19,735 nt of DNA from Methanobacteriaceae archaeon (GCA_017883605.1 JADGNH010000020.1:1-19735), one strand, 5' to 3'; counted from the stretch's first letter, positions 7,395 through 16,110 are shown. Notes: a model not told the origin generated them from the letters alone. Translations and numbers: made by a program.

Positions 7395-8330
7395 TCAGCG
7401 GAGAACGTATTGAATGGAACCTTCCTGCATTAAACTTCCTATCCCTCTGCCCAGCGAATAAGCTGCATTTGATGAGAGGCTGTTCACGATACCCTCCAGT
7501 GTGGTGGGAGGTGTAATGGTGATCACCTTGTATTGTCCTTTGATTCCGCCCAATTCTGCAGCCAGATCCAGGGCGTGCTGCTTTCCACCAGTGTCATCTA
7601 TGAGTTTTATATCTTTGGCCTGGGTTCCGGTATATATTTTTCCCTCGGCAATGGTACTTACATAGTTTTTGTCCAGATTCCGGTTCTGTGCCACCAGGGT
7701 GATAAAGTAGTCGTAGTCCTGATTCACCATATCCTGCATCATTTGCTGCTCTTCCGGGGTCAGGTTCCGGTAATCAGCTCCCATATCCTTGAATTCTCCC
7801 CCTTTTATGGCATACTTATTCACTCCAATTTTTTGATATAGTCCTGAAAGGTCGGTGACGTCCAGTAGAACTCCGATGCTTCCCACCATAGAAGTGGGGC
7901 TGGCCACTATTTTATCAGCGGCTGATGCGGTAAGGTAAGCTCCTGATGCACCCACATCACTTATCCATACCACCACCGGTTTTTTACACTCTTTCACGGC
8001 GGTCATGATCTCTTCACTAGCTACTGGAGATCCCCCTGGGCTGTTCACGTCTAAGAGAATGGCGCTAACATCACTATCAGCTTCGGCCTGTCGTATCTCA
8101 CCTATTATGGTGTCCGGGGTCACAATTTCACCCCCCAAAATACTTGACTGGCCGTAGGCTATCTCTCCCTGGAGAGGTATCACCGCAACCGTATCTCCAA
8201 AAGGACTGCTTGAAAAAGTATTGTTGTCCCCAATGACGCCTAAAATTGCCATGAATGCGGATAAAAGTAGTAATACTGCAAACAAACTCCCAATAATCAG
8301 AGCAATGATTATTTTGTTATTTTTGTTCAT
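7395..8330 (-). CDS. sppA: Signal peptide peptidase SppA (S49 family, membrane-anchored)
   Basis: This S49 serine protease is thought to cleave leftover signal peptides and other peptides at the membrane. Residues 6-33 form one N-terminal membrane anchor, and the rest is the extracytoplasmic protease domain. Ser129 in SDVGASGAYLTASAAD is the expected nucleophile. Lys181 in KGGEFKDMG is the general base, exactly 52 residues later, as in Bacillus SppA (Ser147/Lys199). LLDVNSPGGSP (residues 92-102) matches the conserved loop before the nucleophile. The start is ATG 8330 with GTGGTAATC immediately upstream as SD; an in-frame GTG at 8339 is inside that SD. The protein is 311 residues and single-domain, like other archaeal forms. 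It is the first gene of the left-going block. Confidence 0.93.
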   Translation of the reverse strand: MNKNNKIIIALIIGSLFAVLLLLSAFMAILGVIGDNNTFSSSPFGDTVAVIPLQGEIAYGQSSILGGEIVTPDTIIGEIRQAEADSDVSAILLDVNSPGGSPVASEEIMTAVKECKKPVVVWISDVGASGAYLTASAADKIVASPTSMVGSIGVLLDVTDLSGLYQKIGVNKYAIKGGEFKDMGADYRNLTPEEQQMMQDMVNQDYDYFITLVAQNRNLDKNYVSTIAEGKIYTGTQAKDIKLIDDTGGKQHALDLAAELGGIKGQYKVITITPPTTLEGIVNSLSSNAAYSLGRGIGSLMQEGSIQYVLR

Positions 8331-8331
8331 G

Positions 8332-8373
8332 ATTACCACTTTTATAACTTTAAAATTACCACTTTTATAACTT
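8332..8373. repeat. 19-base perfect direct repeat covering the sppA ribosome-binding site
   Basis: ATTACCACTTTTATAACTT occurs at 8332-8350 and again at 8355-8373. Read on the minus strand, each copy contains AAAAGTGGTAAT, which is the sppA SD. The leader thus carries two SD copies 23 bases apart, of which only the proximal one is next to the ATG. Confidence 0.85.
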
Positions 8374-8574
8374 AAGATATCTATCGATATTATTTATTAG
8401 TATTTTATACTAGTAAATCTCTATAGTAAATTAAATTCCATTTATTAGTAAATTAAATTCTAATTGACTTTTTTTATCTTCTTCTTGAACTTAAAGCAGT
8501 TTTTTTAGAGCTATTGTTTATTTTCATTAAAAAAATGATGCATACCATTATTTTATCCATAAACCATTATATAT

Positions 8575-8650
8575 TAATCTCTGAGAAGGTATTCTGCAAA
8601 AAACCGCATTTGGGATGGCCACCAATAGGTCTATGTAACCATAAATTTTT
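8575..8650. ncRNA. Tentative small RNA or gene remnant in a GC-richer island
   Basis: Within long AT-rich DNA, about 8579-8640 has near-balanced composition. A TATA-like run (ATTATATATTA) ends just before it, and AAATTTTTTCC follows it. It also contains short self-complementary pieces, such as GGT and ACC around CTATGTA at 8627-8639. Such islands in AT-rich archaeal genomes often mark RNA genes, but I cannot assign a family. The alternative is a decayed coding fragment. The strand is undecided. Confidence 0.2.
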
Positions 8651-8797
8651 TCCATTAATTTTTAAATAGCAAAACTTAATAATTATTAAAATTATAAATT
8701 AATTGCTTATTTCCTTTTTCAGGAACTGTTTTTTGGAGTTTTTAAAGATTTAATTAAATATTATAATACGGTTAATCATATAGAATAATTTACGAAT

Positions 8798-8807
8798 TAT
8801 ATAAATA
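8798..8807 (+). promoter_or_regulatory. Possible TATA box for the aroK operon
   Basis: TTATATAAAT lies about 103 bases before the aroK start. A start site about 25 bases downstream would fall near 8830, giving a leader of about 80 bases. The inverted repeat AATGC-N6-GCATT (8807-8822) directly follows, and TGTA-N6-TACA (8869-8882) lies in the presumed leader. A second AT run, TTTAAATATA at 8891-8900, is too close to the start codon unless the transcript is leaderless. Confidence 0.3.
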
Positions 8808-8909
8808 ATGCATAAAAGCATTGCATACATTCCAATAAATGAATTTAATGCAAGGAAATTAAATTTGATGTACTGAAATACAAAAATCATTTAAATATAT
8901 GGTGATAAA

Positions 8910-9798
<889 letters not shown>

Positions 9799-9806
<8 letters not shown>

Positions 9807-10092
9807 ATCAGAAGCTTTAAAATTACTCCATAACTCTAGAGATAAGATAGACCAGATAGATGATGAAATAATAAATCTTATCCAGAAAAGAACTTCCCTG
9901 GCAAAGGATATTGCCACTGCCAAGATGGTCCTGGATAAGAATGTTAAAGATAAAGAAAGGGAAGATTATATTCAACATAAAATTAGAGAGATATCCAGGG
10001 AAAAAAATATTGATGAGATCAGTCTTCAAAAGATAATTAAAATACTGACCGATTTAAGCAAAATTGAACAAGAAAAAATTCTAAGGAGGTAA
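9799..10092 (+). CDS. aroQ: Chorismate mutase (AroQ type)
   Basis: This enzyme rearranges chorismate to prephenate, the branch point to phenylalanine and tyrosine. The 97-residue all-helical AroQ fold keeps every catalytic position of the E. coli enzyme with a +3 offset: Arg14, Arg31, Lys42, Asp51, Arg54 and Glu55. It is a free-standing mutase, not fused to prephenate dehydratase or dehydrogenase. The start is ATG 9799, overlapping the last eight bases of aroK and preceded by AGGTGG at 9787-9792. The in-frame TTG at 9793 touches that SD and is rejected. The AGGAGGT that serves eS17 lies in its last codons. Confidence 0.93.
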
Positions 10093-10097
10093 AAAAT

Positions 10098-10283
10098 ATG
10101 GGTAATATAAGAACATCATTTGTAAAGAGAACTTCTAAAGAGTTAATTGAAACTTATGAAGGTAAATTCACCACAGATTTTGATGAAAATAAGAAATTGG
10201 TGGAAGAATTCACAACAGTAAGTACCAAACACTTACGCAACAAAATAGCAGGATACGTAACCAGACTAGTTAGAAATTCTTAA
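10098..10283 (+). CDS. rps17e: Ribosomal protein eS17 (S17e)
   Basis: This small-subunit ribosomal protein is found in archaea and eukaryotes but not bacteria. The 61-residue sequence begins MGNIRTSFVKRTSKELIE and ends GYVTRLVRNS, both typical of the short archaeal form. The SD AGGAGGT at 10084-10090 lies inside the end of the chorismate mutase gene, five bases after whose stop this gene starts. Its place between aromatic and lysine genes suggests co-transcription with them and therefore growth-linked expression of the cluster. The last eight codons reappear in degenerate form just downstream. Confidence 0.97.
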   Translation: MGNIRTSFVKRTSKELIETYEGKFTTDFDENKKLVEEFTTVSTKHLRNKIAGYVTRLVRNS

Positions 10284-10345
10284 GGATGAAAAGACCAGTT
10301 AACAGCATTCTAAAGCATGCGACCAGACTGGTTAAAAGCATTTAA
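10260..10345 (+). repeat. Degenerate duplication of the rps17e 3' end, with a 19-codon frame
   Basis: The final codons of rps17e (10260-10283, ending TRLVRNS and stop) recur at 10322-10345, where the same frame phase reads TRLVKSI and stop, with 18 of 24 bases identical. A shorter, gapped version (ACCAGTTAACAGCATTCTAA) lies between them at 10292-10311. A small frame, ATG 10286 to stop 10345 (19 codons, MKRPVNSILKHATRLVKSI), covers the two downstream copies and has AAGG just before its ATG. Whether it is translated is unknown. Confidence 0.6.
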
Positions 10346-10371
10346 TGTTAAATTAAAAGGTGTGGAGTCAA

Positions 10372-11588
<1,217 letters not shown>

Positions 11589-11592
<4 letters not shown>

Positions 11593-12482
11593 AATTAGAA
11601 GGTACAACGGTCGCCATGATCACCCCCTTCAATAAGGAGGATGGGGTTGATGAGGCAGGAATGAGGGATAATATAAACTATCTCATAGAAAGAGGTGTTG
11701 AAGGAGTATTAGCCGCTGGAACCACCGGTGAATCCGCCACCATAACCCATGATGAACAGAGAAAGATGATTGACATTATGGTGGATGAGGTGGATGGAAG
11801 GGTAAAGGCACTGGCCGGTGCTGGAAGCAACTCTTCAAAGGAAGCTCTTGGACTGGTAAAATACGCTGAAAATGCCGGTGCAGATGCTGCATTAGTTATC
11901 ACTCCTTACTACAACAAACCCCAACCACACGGACTTTATGAGCACTATAAATTGCTTTCAGAATCCACAAATATACCCATAATAGTCTATAACGTTCCCT
12001 CCCGAACCGGGACGGACATAGACGTGGAGACCATTGGAAAAGTGGCCCAGATGGACAATATCATTGCCATTAAGGAAGCCAGCCCTGATCTGGACAAGGT
12101 ATCCCAGACCATCAAAAAACTGGAGGAGTTGGAATGCCTAGATGACTTTAACATCATATCTGGAAACGACAACTTAACTCTGCCCATGATATCCCTAGGC
12201 ACCAAAGGAGTTATAAGTGTGGTGGCCAATGTGGATCCGGCTAGAATGAGTGAGATGGTAAGAAGTGCCCTGGAAGGTAACTACCAGGAAGCTATGAAAC
12301 TCCACTACCAGCTCTACGAGCTGATGAAGGTTCTTTTCATAGAATCAAATCCGGTACCTGCAAAAGAAGCTTTAAATATGATGGGAAGACCAGCAGGACA
12401 TGTCAGGATGCCCCTGGGCCCCCTGAAAGATGAAAATAAAAAAGAGCTTAAAGAAGTTTTAAAAAACCTTGAATTGATTTAA
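11589..12482 (+). CDS. dapA: 4-hydroxy-tetrahydrodipicolinate synthase DapA
   Basis: DapA condenses pyruvate with aspartate semialdehyde, the first step specific to lysine synthesis. The 297-residue TIM-barrel protein has the full active site: the GTTGES loop with Thr46-Thr47, Tyr134 in VYNVPSRTG, Arg139, and Schiff-base Lys162 in IIAIKEASPD. YYNKPQPHGLYEHY (residues 107-120) is also typical. The gene overlaps lysC by four bases, so both come from one transcript. Because aspartate semialdehyde arrives only through Asd, encoded 1.1 kb downstream, the cluster holds consecutive steps, though not in pathway order. Confidence 0.97.
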
Positions 12483-12527
12483 TGGACTTAATTTATTAAT
12501 AAATCATTAACAAAAAACCTTAGTCCA
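12483..12527. repeat. Nested inverted repeats between dapA and dapB
   Basis: TGGACT at 12483-12488, directly after the dapA stop, pairs with AGTCCA at 12522-12527. A perfect 14-base palindrome, ATTTATTAATAAAT, lies in the loop at 12491-12504. The structure could attenuate or stabilise the transcript between the two genes. No long U-tract follows, so it is not a convincing terminator. Confidence 0.4.
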
Positions 12528-12575
12528 ATTAATTTTATAATTTCCTTAAAATTTTTTTTAAATATTTATCAATTG

Positions 12576-12589
12576 ATCAAGGAGTTGAT
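12576..12589 (+). promoter_or_regulatory. Small hairpin presenting the dapB Shine-Dalgarno in its loop
   Basis: ATCAA at 12576-12580 and TTGAT at 12585-12589 can pair, leaving GGAG as a four-base loop; this is the SD for the dapB ATG at 12596. The overlapping palindromes ATCAATTGAT (12568-12577) and TTGATCAA (12573-12580) offer competing pairings. A role in translation control is possible but unproven. Confidence 0.3.
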
Positions 12590-12595
12590 TAAGAA

Positions 12596-13417
12596 ATGAT
12601 CGGTGTGGCTGTAACCGGTGCGTACGGAAGGATGGGTACTAAAATAATAAAAACAGTCCTTAAACAGGAGGACATGAAGGTTGTAGCAGCGATTGAAGCT
12701 CCCAATACTCCATTTGAGGGCAAAGATGTGGGGGAATTAATAGGAGTGGGAAATATCGGTACTGAAGTTTCAGGTGCAGAAAAGCTCAAAGAAGTACTTG
12801 AAACAAAAAAACCAGATGTAATAATTGACTTTACCATAGCAACGGCCTCAGTGGACACCATAAAAATTGCAGCAGAATGTGGTGTGAACCTGGTGGTGGG
12901 AACCACCGGATTTTCAGATGACGAAATGACAGAAATAATAAAAGCCATAGAAGAAAATAATATAAAAGCCGTTATAGCCCCAAACATGGCTGTAGGAGTC
13001 AATGTATTCTTTAAAATTATTAAAGACCTGGCCCATATACTCCCGGATTATGATATCGAAATAATTGAAGCCCACCATAAACATAAGGCAGACGCACCCT
13101 CCGGGACTGCGGTGAAGGCCTATGAAATTATAAGAGAGGAGCTGGGAAGAGATAAAGATGAAATATGTGTTTATGGAAGAGAAGGAATGGTTGGTGAGCG
13201 GACCGCTGGGGAAATAGGAATCCACGCTGTGCGTGGTGGTGATATAGTGGGAGACCACACCGTACTCTTCGCTGGTGATGGTGAACGTCTGGAAATTGTG
13301 CACCGGGCCCACAGCAGGCAGGCCTTTGTAAACGGTGTTATAAAAGCCGTGAGATACGTCATACATGCAGAACAAGGTAAAATTAGTGATATGGGAGATG
13401 TTCTTGGATTAAAATAA
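12596..13417 (+). CDS. dapB: 4-hydroxy-tetrahydrodipicolinate reductase DapB
   Basis: DapB reduces the DapA product to tetrahydrodipicolinate with NAD(P)H. The Rossmann glycine loop is GAYGRMG (residues 8-14). The catalytic segment EAHHKHKADAPSGTA (158-172) supplies His160 and Lys164, matching His159 and Lys163 of the E. coli enzyme; VGTTGFS (101-107) and APNMAVGVN (128-136) are also family motifs. The 273-residue length is normal. The start is ATG 12596 with AAGGAGTTGAT upstream. It follows dapA by 113 bases and may be read from the same transcript or from the AT-rich TTTAAATATTT stretch at about 12557-12567. The end of the gene seeds a repeat array. Confidence 0.97.
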   Translation: MIGVAVTGAYGRMGTKIIKTVLKQEDMKVVAAIEAPNTPFEGKDVGELIGVGNIGTEVSGAEKLKEVLETKKPDVIIDFTIATASVDTIKIAAECGVNLVVGTTGFSDDEMTEIIKAIEENNIKAVIAPNMAVGVNVFFKIIKDLAHILPDYDIEIIEAHHKHKADAPSGTAVKAYEIIREELGRDKDEICVYGREGMVGERTAGEIGIHAVRGGDIVGDHTVLFAGDGERLEIVHRAHSRQAFVNGVIKAVRYVIHAEQGKISDMGDVLGLK

Positions 13418-13582
13418 GAGATATTCTTCTTTAAATGGGAAGATGTTCTTCTAAAATAAGAGATGTTCTTCTTTAAAATAGGAAGATGTTCTTGGTTTAA
13501 AAATAAAAATATTATATTGGTTTAAAATTAGATTATGTTGGTTTAAAATTAGATAATATTGGTTTAAAATTAGATAATTTAT
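13396..13582 (+). repeat. Tandem array of about eight 20-25-base units grown from the end of dapB
   Basis: Unit 1 (13396-13418) is coding: it spells the last residues of DapB (DVLGLK) and the stop. Related units begin at 13419, 13441, 13461 and 13484, each starting AGATGTTCTT or AGATATTCTT. They grade into three units with TTGGTTTAAAATTAGAT at 13517, 13538 and 13559, spaced exactly 21 bases. The array fills nearly the whole dapB-asd gap and ends just before the asd SD. There are no constant repeats with unique spacers, so it is not CRISPR. Confidence 0.85.
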
Positions 13583-13608
13583 TATTTATTGATTGAAAGG
13601 TGATTTAT

Positions 13609-14655
13609 ATGGTAAATGTAGGAATTCTTGGAGCAACTGGAATGGTGGGGCAGCGTTTCATAGAACGTTTAGGAGATCATCCTCAGTTTGAGCTAACCGC
13701 CCTAACCGCATCAAAAAGATCCGCTGGAAAAAAATATGAAGACGCTGCAACCTGGTATCTTGACTCTAAAATACCTGAAGTGGCAGAAGACGTGGTGGTG
13801 GTCGATACAGATCCCAATGAAGTTAAAGACGTTGACATAGTTTTTTCTGCACTGCCTGCAGATATTGCTGCAGTGGTCGAACCCCAATTTGCAGAGGCAG
13901 GTATGATTGTGGCCTCCAATGCCAGTGCCATGCGCATGGAACCAGATGTGCCACTGGTTATTCCGGAAATCAACCCGGAACACCTTGAACTGGTTGAAAT
14001 ACAGCAAAAAAATCGGGGATGGGAAGGATTCATTGTTACCAATCCTAACTGCTCCACCATCGCTCTGGCCATGACCTTAAAACCGCTCTACGACCATTAC
14101 AACATTGAAAGGGTTTATGTCTCCACCATGCAGGCTGTATCAGGAGCAGGTTACAGTGGAGTGCCATCCATGGCCATAGTGGACAATCTGGTTCCATTTA
14201 TCGGTGAGGAAGAAGAGAAGATGGAGTTAGAGACTCTGCACCTTCTGGGTGATTTTGACGGTGAGTCTGTTACTCCGGCATCTTTTGGTGTCAGTACATC
14301 CTGCCACCGCGTGGCAGTTTTGGACGGACATACCGAGGCAGTTTTCATTGAAATGGAAGACGAATTTGAAGTAGATGACATTAAAAATTCATTTGCAGAA
14401 TTTAGAGGTCTTCCCCAGAAATTGGGCCTTTACTCTGCCCCTAAAAATCCAGTAATTGTAAGGGAAGAAGATAATCGACCCCAGCCACGCATGGATCGAA
14501 ACGCCGAAAGAGGAATGGCTGTTTCTGTAGGTAGGATCAGAAAGGATGAAGTGTTTGATCGAAGCTTTAAATACGTTTTGGTAGGTCATAATACCATCCG
14601 AGGTGCTGCCGGAGCTTCCATACTCAATGCAGAACTCATAAATGAAATCATGTGA
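13609..14655 (+). CDS. asd: Aspartate-semialdehyde dehydrogenase
   Basis: Asd reduces aspartyl phosphate to aspartate semialdehyde with NADPH. The product feeds lysine through DapA, threonine and methionine through homoserine, and, in archaea, the early aromatic pathway. The 348-residue protein has GILGATGMVGQRF (residues 5-17) for the nucleotide, active-site Cys148 in NPNCSTIA, a downstream HRVAVLDGHTEAV segment with the expected histidine, and RGAAGASILNAELI near the end, as in the archaeal/fungal type. The start is ATG 13609 with GAAAGGTGAT upstream; an in-frame GTG at 13600 is inside that SD. It lies 191 bases after dapB, across the repeat array. A strong terminator begins at its stop codon. 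Confidence 0.97.
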   Translation: MVNVGILGATGMVGQRFIERLGDHPQFELTALTASKRSAGKKYEDAATWYLDSKIPEVAEDVVVVDTDPNEVKDVDIVFSALPADIAAVVEPQFAEAGMIVASNASAMRMEPDVPLVIPEINPEHLELVEIQQKNRGWEGFIVTNPNCSTIALAMTLKPLYDHYNIERVYVSTMQAVSGAGYSGVPSMAIVDNLVPFIGEEEEKMELETLHLLGDFDGESVTPASFGVSTSCHRVAVLDGHTEAVFIEMEDEFEVDDIKNSFAEFRGLPQKLGLYSAPKNPVIVREEDNRPQPRMDRNAERGMAVSVGRIRKDEVFDRSFKYVLVGHNTIRGAAGASILNAELINEIM

Positions 14656-14683
14656 TTTAAAAAAATTTTAAATCTTTTTTTTT
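14654..14683 (+). terminator. Strong hairpin/U-tract terminator after asd
   Basis: GATTTAAAA and TTTTAAATC form a perfect 9-bp stem around AAA at 14654-14674, followed at once by nine Ts (14675-14683) and then another T-run. The left arm overlaps the asd stop codon. This probably ends the whole amino-acid operon transcript. Confidence 0.7.
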
Positions 14684-14959
14684 ATTTTTTTTATGGAATG
14701 AATGTTTAAAATAATTTTTTTATGGAATGAAGGTTAAAATAGTGAAGGTTTAAAATAATTCTTATCTAATTTTTTTAATGTTTAAACAGTGCCAGATTAT
14801 AATAGAATGTTAAAAATGCCTGGCTAAAATAGAATGTTAAACAATGCCCGGTTAAAATAGAAATATATAAACAAAATAATTTATCTTAGTTAATACGGGC
14901 CTTATCTAATACTTTAAACTTTTTAAGGATTTATTCAAATAACTGGTGAGAGGAAACAT
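14656..14959. other. 304-base intergenic region between asd and the PAP2 gene
   Basis: After the terminator this stretch is made almost entirely of degenerate tandem repeats. Family A lies at 14685-14761 (units around TATGGAATGAA and GTTTAAAATAA). Family B has three units at 14777-14860 (each AATGTTAAA, a TGCC-like core, then AAAATAG; lengths 29, 27 and 28). The promoter for the PAP2 gene should be in the last 100 bases, perhaps the AATATATAA at 14861-14869. No ORF or RNA gene is visible. Confidence 0.65.
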
Positions 14960-15520
14960 ATGTGGGAAAGTATAATTGGAACCGTAAACAGCTGGGATGT
15001 TTCCTTATTTTACTTTGTTAACCTTATTAATAATCAATTTTTAAACATAATCATGCCCATTATCACCTTTGCAGGGACCGAAATCTTTTGGATAGTGGTA
15101 TGTGGGGTTATTTTCATATTCGGAGGTGAAAAAGGCCGGAAAGTGGCTATCTTATGTTTAGTTGCCCTGGCTTTGGGATATTTCATAAGCGAGGCATTAA
15201 AGTATCTGGTGGCCAGACCCCGACCTTACGCCATTTTAAATGGGGTTAACTTCTATTTTTCTATGGAAGGATATTCCTTTCCTTCTGGACATTCTGTTGC
15301 CTCCTTTACAGCTTGCACTTTCCTGGGAATAAAATACGGATACCTGTACCTCTTTCTAGCATTGGCAGTTTTAGTTGGATTTTCCAGGATATACTTAGGT
15401 CTCCACTACCCTTCTGATGTGATATTTGGTGCATTAATAGGTGTAATGTGTTCTCTGTTGGTACTGAAATGGGAAGATCTTTTATGGGACAAAATCCTAA
15501 AATTTAAAAGTAAATTGTAA
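14960..15520 (+). CDS. PAP2-family membrane phosphatase
   Basis: This type 2 phosphatidic acid phosphatase superfamily protein dephosphorylates a lipid phosphate or isoprenoid diphosphate at the membrane. All three active-site motifs are present: KX6RP as Lys81 to Arg88-Pro89 (KYLVARPRP), PSGH at 108-111, and SRX5HX3D as Ser142-Arg143, His149 and Asp153. The 186 residues hold five or six hydrophobic helices. In archaea such enzymes may recycle polyprenyl diphosphate or act in lipid turnover; the substrate cannot be read. The ATG at 14960 follows GGTGAGAGG. The unknown gene at 15542 starts 21 bases after the stop and is likely co-transcribed. Confidence 0.92.
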   Translation: MWESIIGTVNSWDVSLFYFVNLINNQFLNIIMPIITFAGTEIFWIVVCGVIFIFGGEKGRKVAILCLVALALGYFISEALKYLVARPRPYAILNGVNFYFSMEGYSFPSGHSVASFTACTFLGIKYGYLYLFLALAVLVGFSRIYLGLHYPSDVIFGALIGVMCSLLVLKWEDLLWDKILKFKSKL

Positions 15521-15541
15521 CATAAATCATAGTTGATTACG

Positions 15542-16051
15542 ATGGCACTGTTAAAAAACAACACTGAAAGTGAACAGTTGAGGCAGTTGGTGAAAGCCTG
15601 TCTCCTGGAAATAAGTAAACTGAAGATCGAAGTTAAAAAATGTCAAAAAGAGTCCTCGAGGTTCAGAAAGAGGGAAGGTCTTCAAATTAATGAAATCCAA
15701 AAAAAAGAGCAGAAGAGGATAATGGAAAAAGAGAGGGAAATAATTAAACTTAAAGGTCTCCTGGATGAAAAAGATTTGGAATTATCCGAGTTACGAAAGA
15801 TAAGATTTCGCTTCGACGCTCTAACCGCCAAACCAAAAAAAGATCTTACATCATTCCAATCCCAGATATACCAGCTCCTGTCCTATGAAGAGGACAATAT
15901 AGATAATCTGTATATTTATATAAAAGGAGTGGGATTCAGTGAACTCTCCAGCGAAAATTTTGAACACATACTTAAAAATTTGGAGAGGAAAGGATATTTC
16001 CAGTCATTTAACCATGGCCATGAAATTTTATGGAAGAAATTGGATAAATAA
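15542..16051 (+). CDS. Unknown protein: N-terminal coiled coil plus possible winged helix
   Basis: I do not recognise this 169-residue protein. Residues about 8-90 are strongly helical and charged, rich in Lys, Glu, Arg and Gln with leucines at heptad spacing (ISKLKIEVKKCQKES, KLKGLLDEKDLELSELRK), and look like a coiled coil. The C-terminal 65 residues fit a helix-turn-helix with wing: FQSQIYQLLS, then NLYIYIKGVGF, a possible recognition helix SSENFEHILKNLERKGYF, and a strand pair QSFNHGHEILWKKL. No signal peptide or membrane helix is visible. I start at ATG 15542; the in-frame TTG at 15533 has no better SD. Its place directly behind the PAP2 gene suggests shared transcription. DNA binding is an inference only. 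Confidence 0.75.
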   Translation: MALLKNNTESEQLRQLVKACLLEISKLKIEVKKCQKESSRFRKREGLQINEIQKKEQKRIMEKEREIIKLKGLLDEKDLELSELRKIRFRFDALTAKPKKDLTSFQSQIYQLLSYEEDNIDNLYIYIKGVGFSELSSENFEHILKNLERKGYFQSFNHGHEILWKKLDK

Positions 16052-16110
16052 CTAGAAAAATAAAGATAAATAAACCAAGATAAGTTAAATAACCAGAAAA
16101 TAATAAGAAT
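16043..16110 (+). repeat. Degenerate repeats seeded from the end of the unknown gene
   Basis: GATAAATAA, which encodes the final Asp-Lys-stop of the gene at 16043-16051, recurs at 16065-16073. A variant, GTTAAATAA, follows at 16084-16092. The accompanying CTAGAAAAATAAA is echoed by CCAGAAAATAATA after the third copy. The period is 19-22 bases. Confidence 0.55.

Larger units (their letters stand above)
8331..8909. other. 579-base divergent region between sppA and aroK
   Basis: This region must hold the promoters of both flanking genes. Seen in it: a 19-base repeat at 8332-8373 next to sppA; TAGTAAATTAAATTC repeated at 8424-8438 and 8446-8460; a GC-richer island at about 8575-8645; a TATA-like run TTATATAAAT at 8798-8807; and two small inverted repeats at 8807-8822 and 8869-8882. 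A 44-codon plus-strand frame (8535-8669) spans the GC-richer island but lacks a ribosome-binding site. No tRNA or recognisable protein was found. Confidence 0.6.

Noticed and set aside
8535..8585. C/D box small RNA (ATGATGC near 8535 and CTGA near 8581)
   Set aside because: Box C is imperfect, no internal D' or C' box was found, and the region between is featureless AT-rich DNA.
13396..13582. CRISPR array
   Set aside because: The units are contiguous, drift in sequence, and have no unique spacers of constant length. The first unit is coding.
15533..15541. TTG 15533 as start of the unknown coiled-coil gene
   Set aside because: No better SD than for ATG 15542, and ATG is the more usual start.
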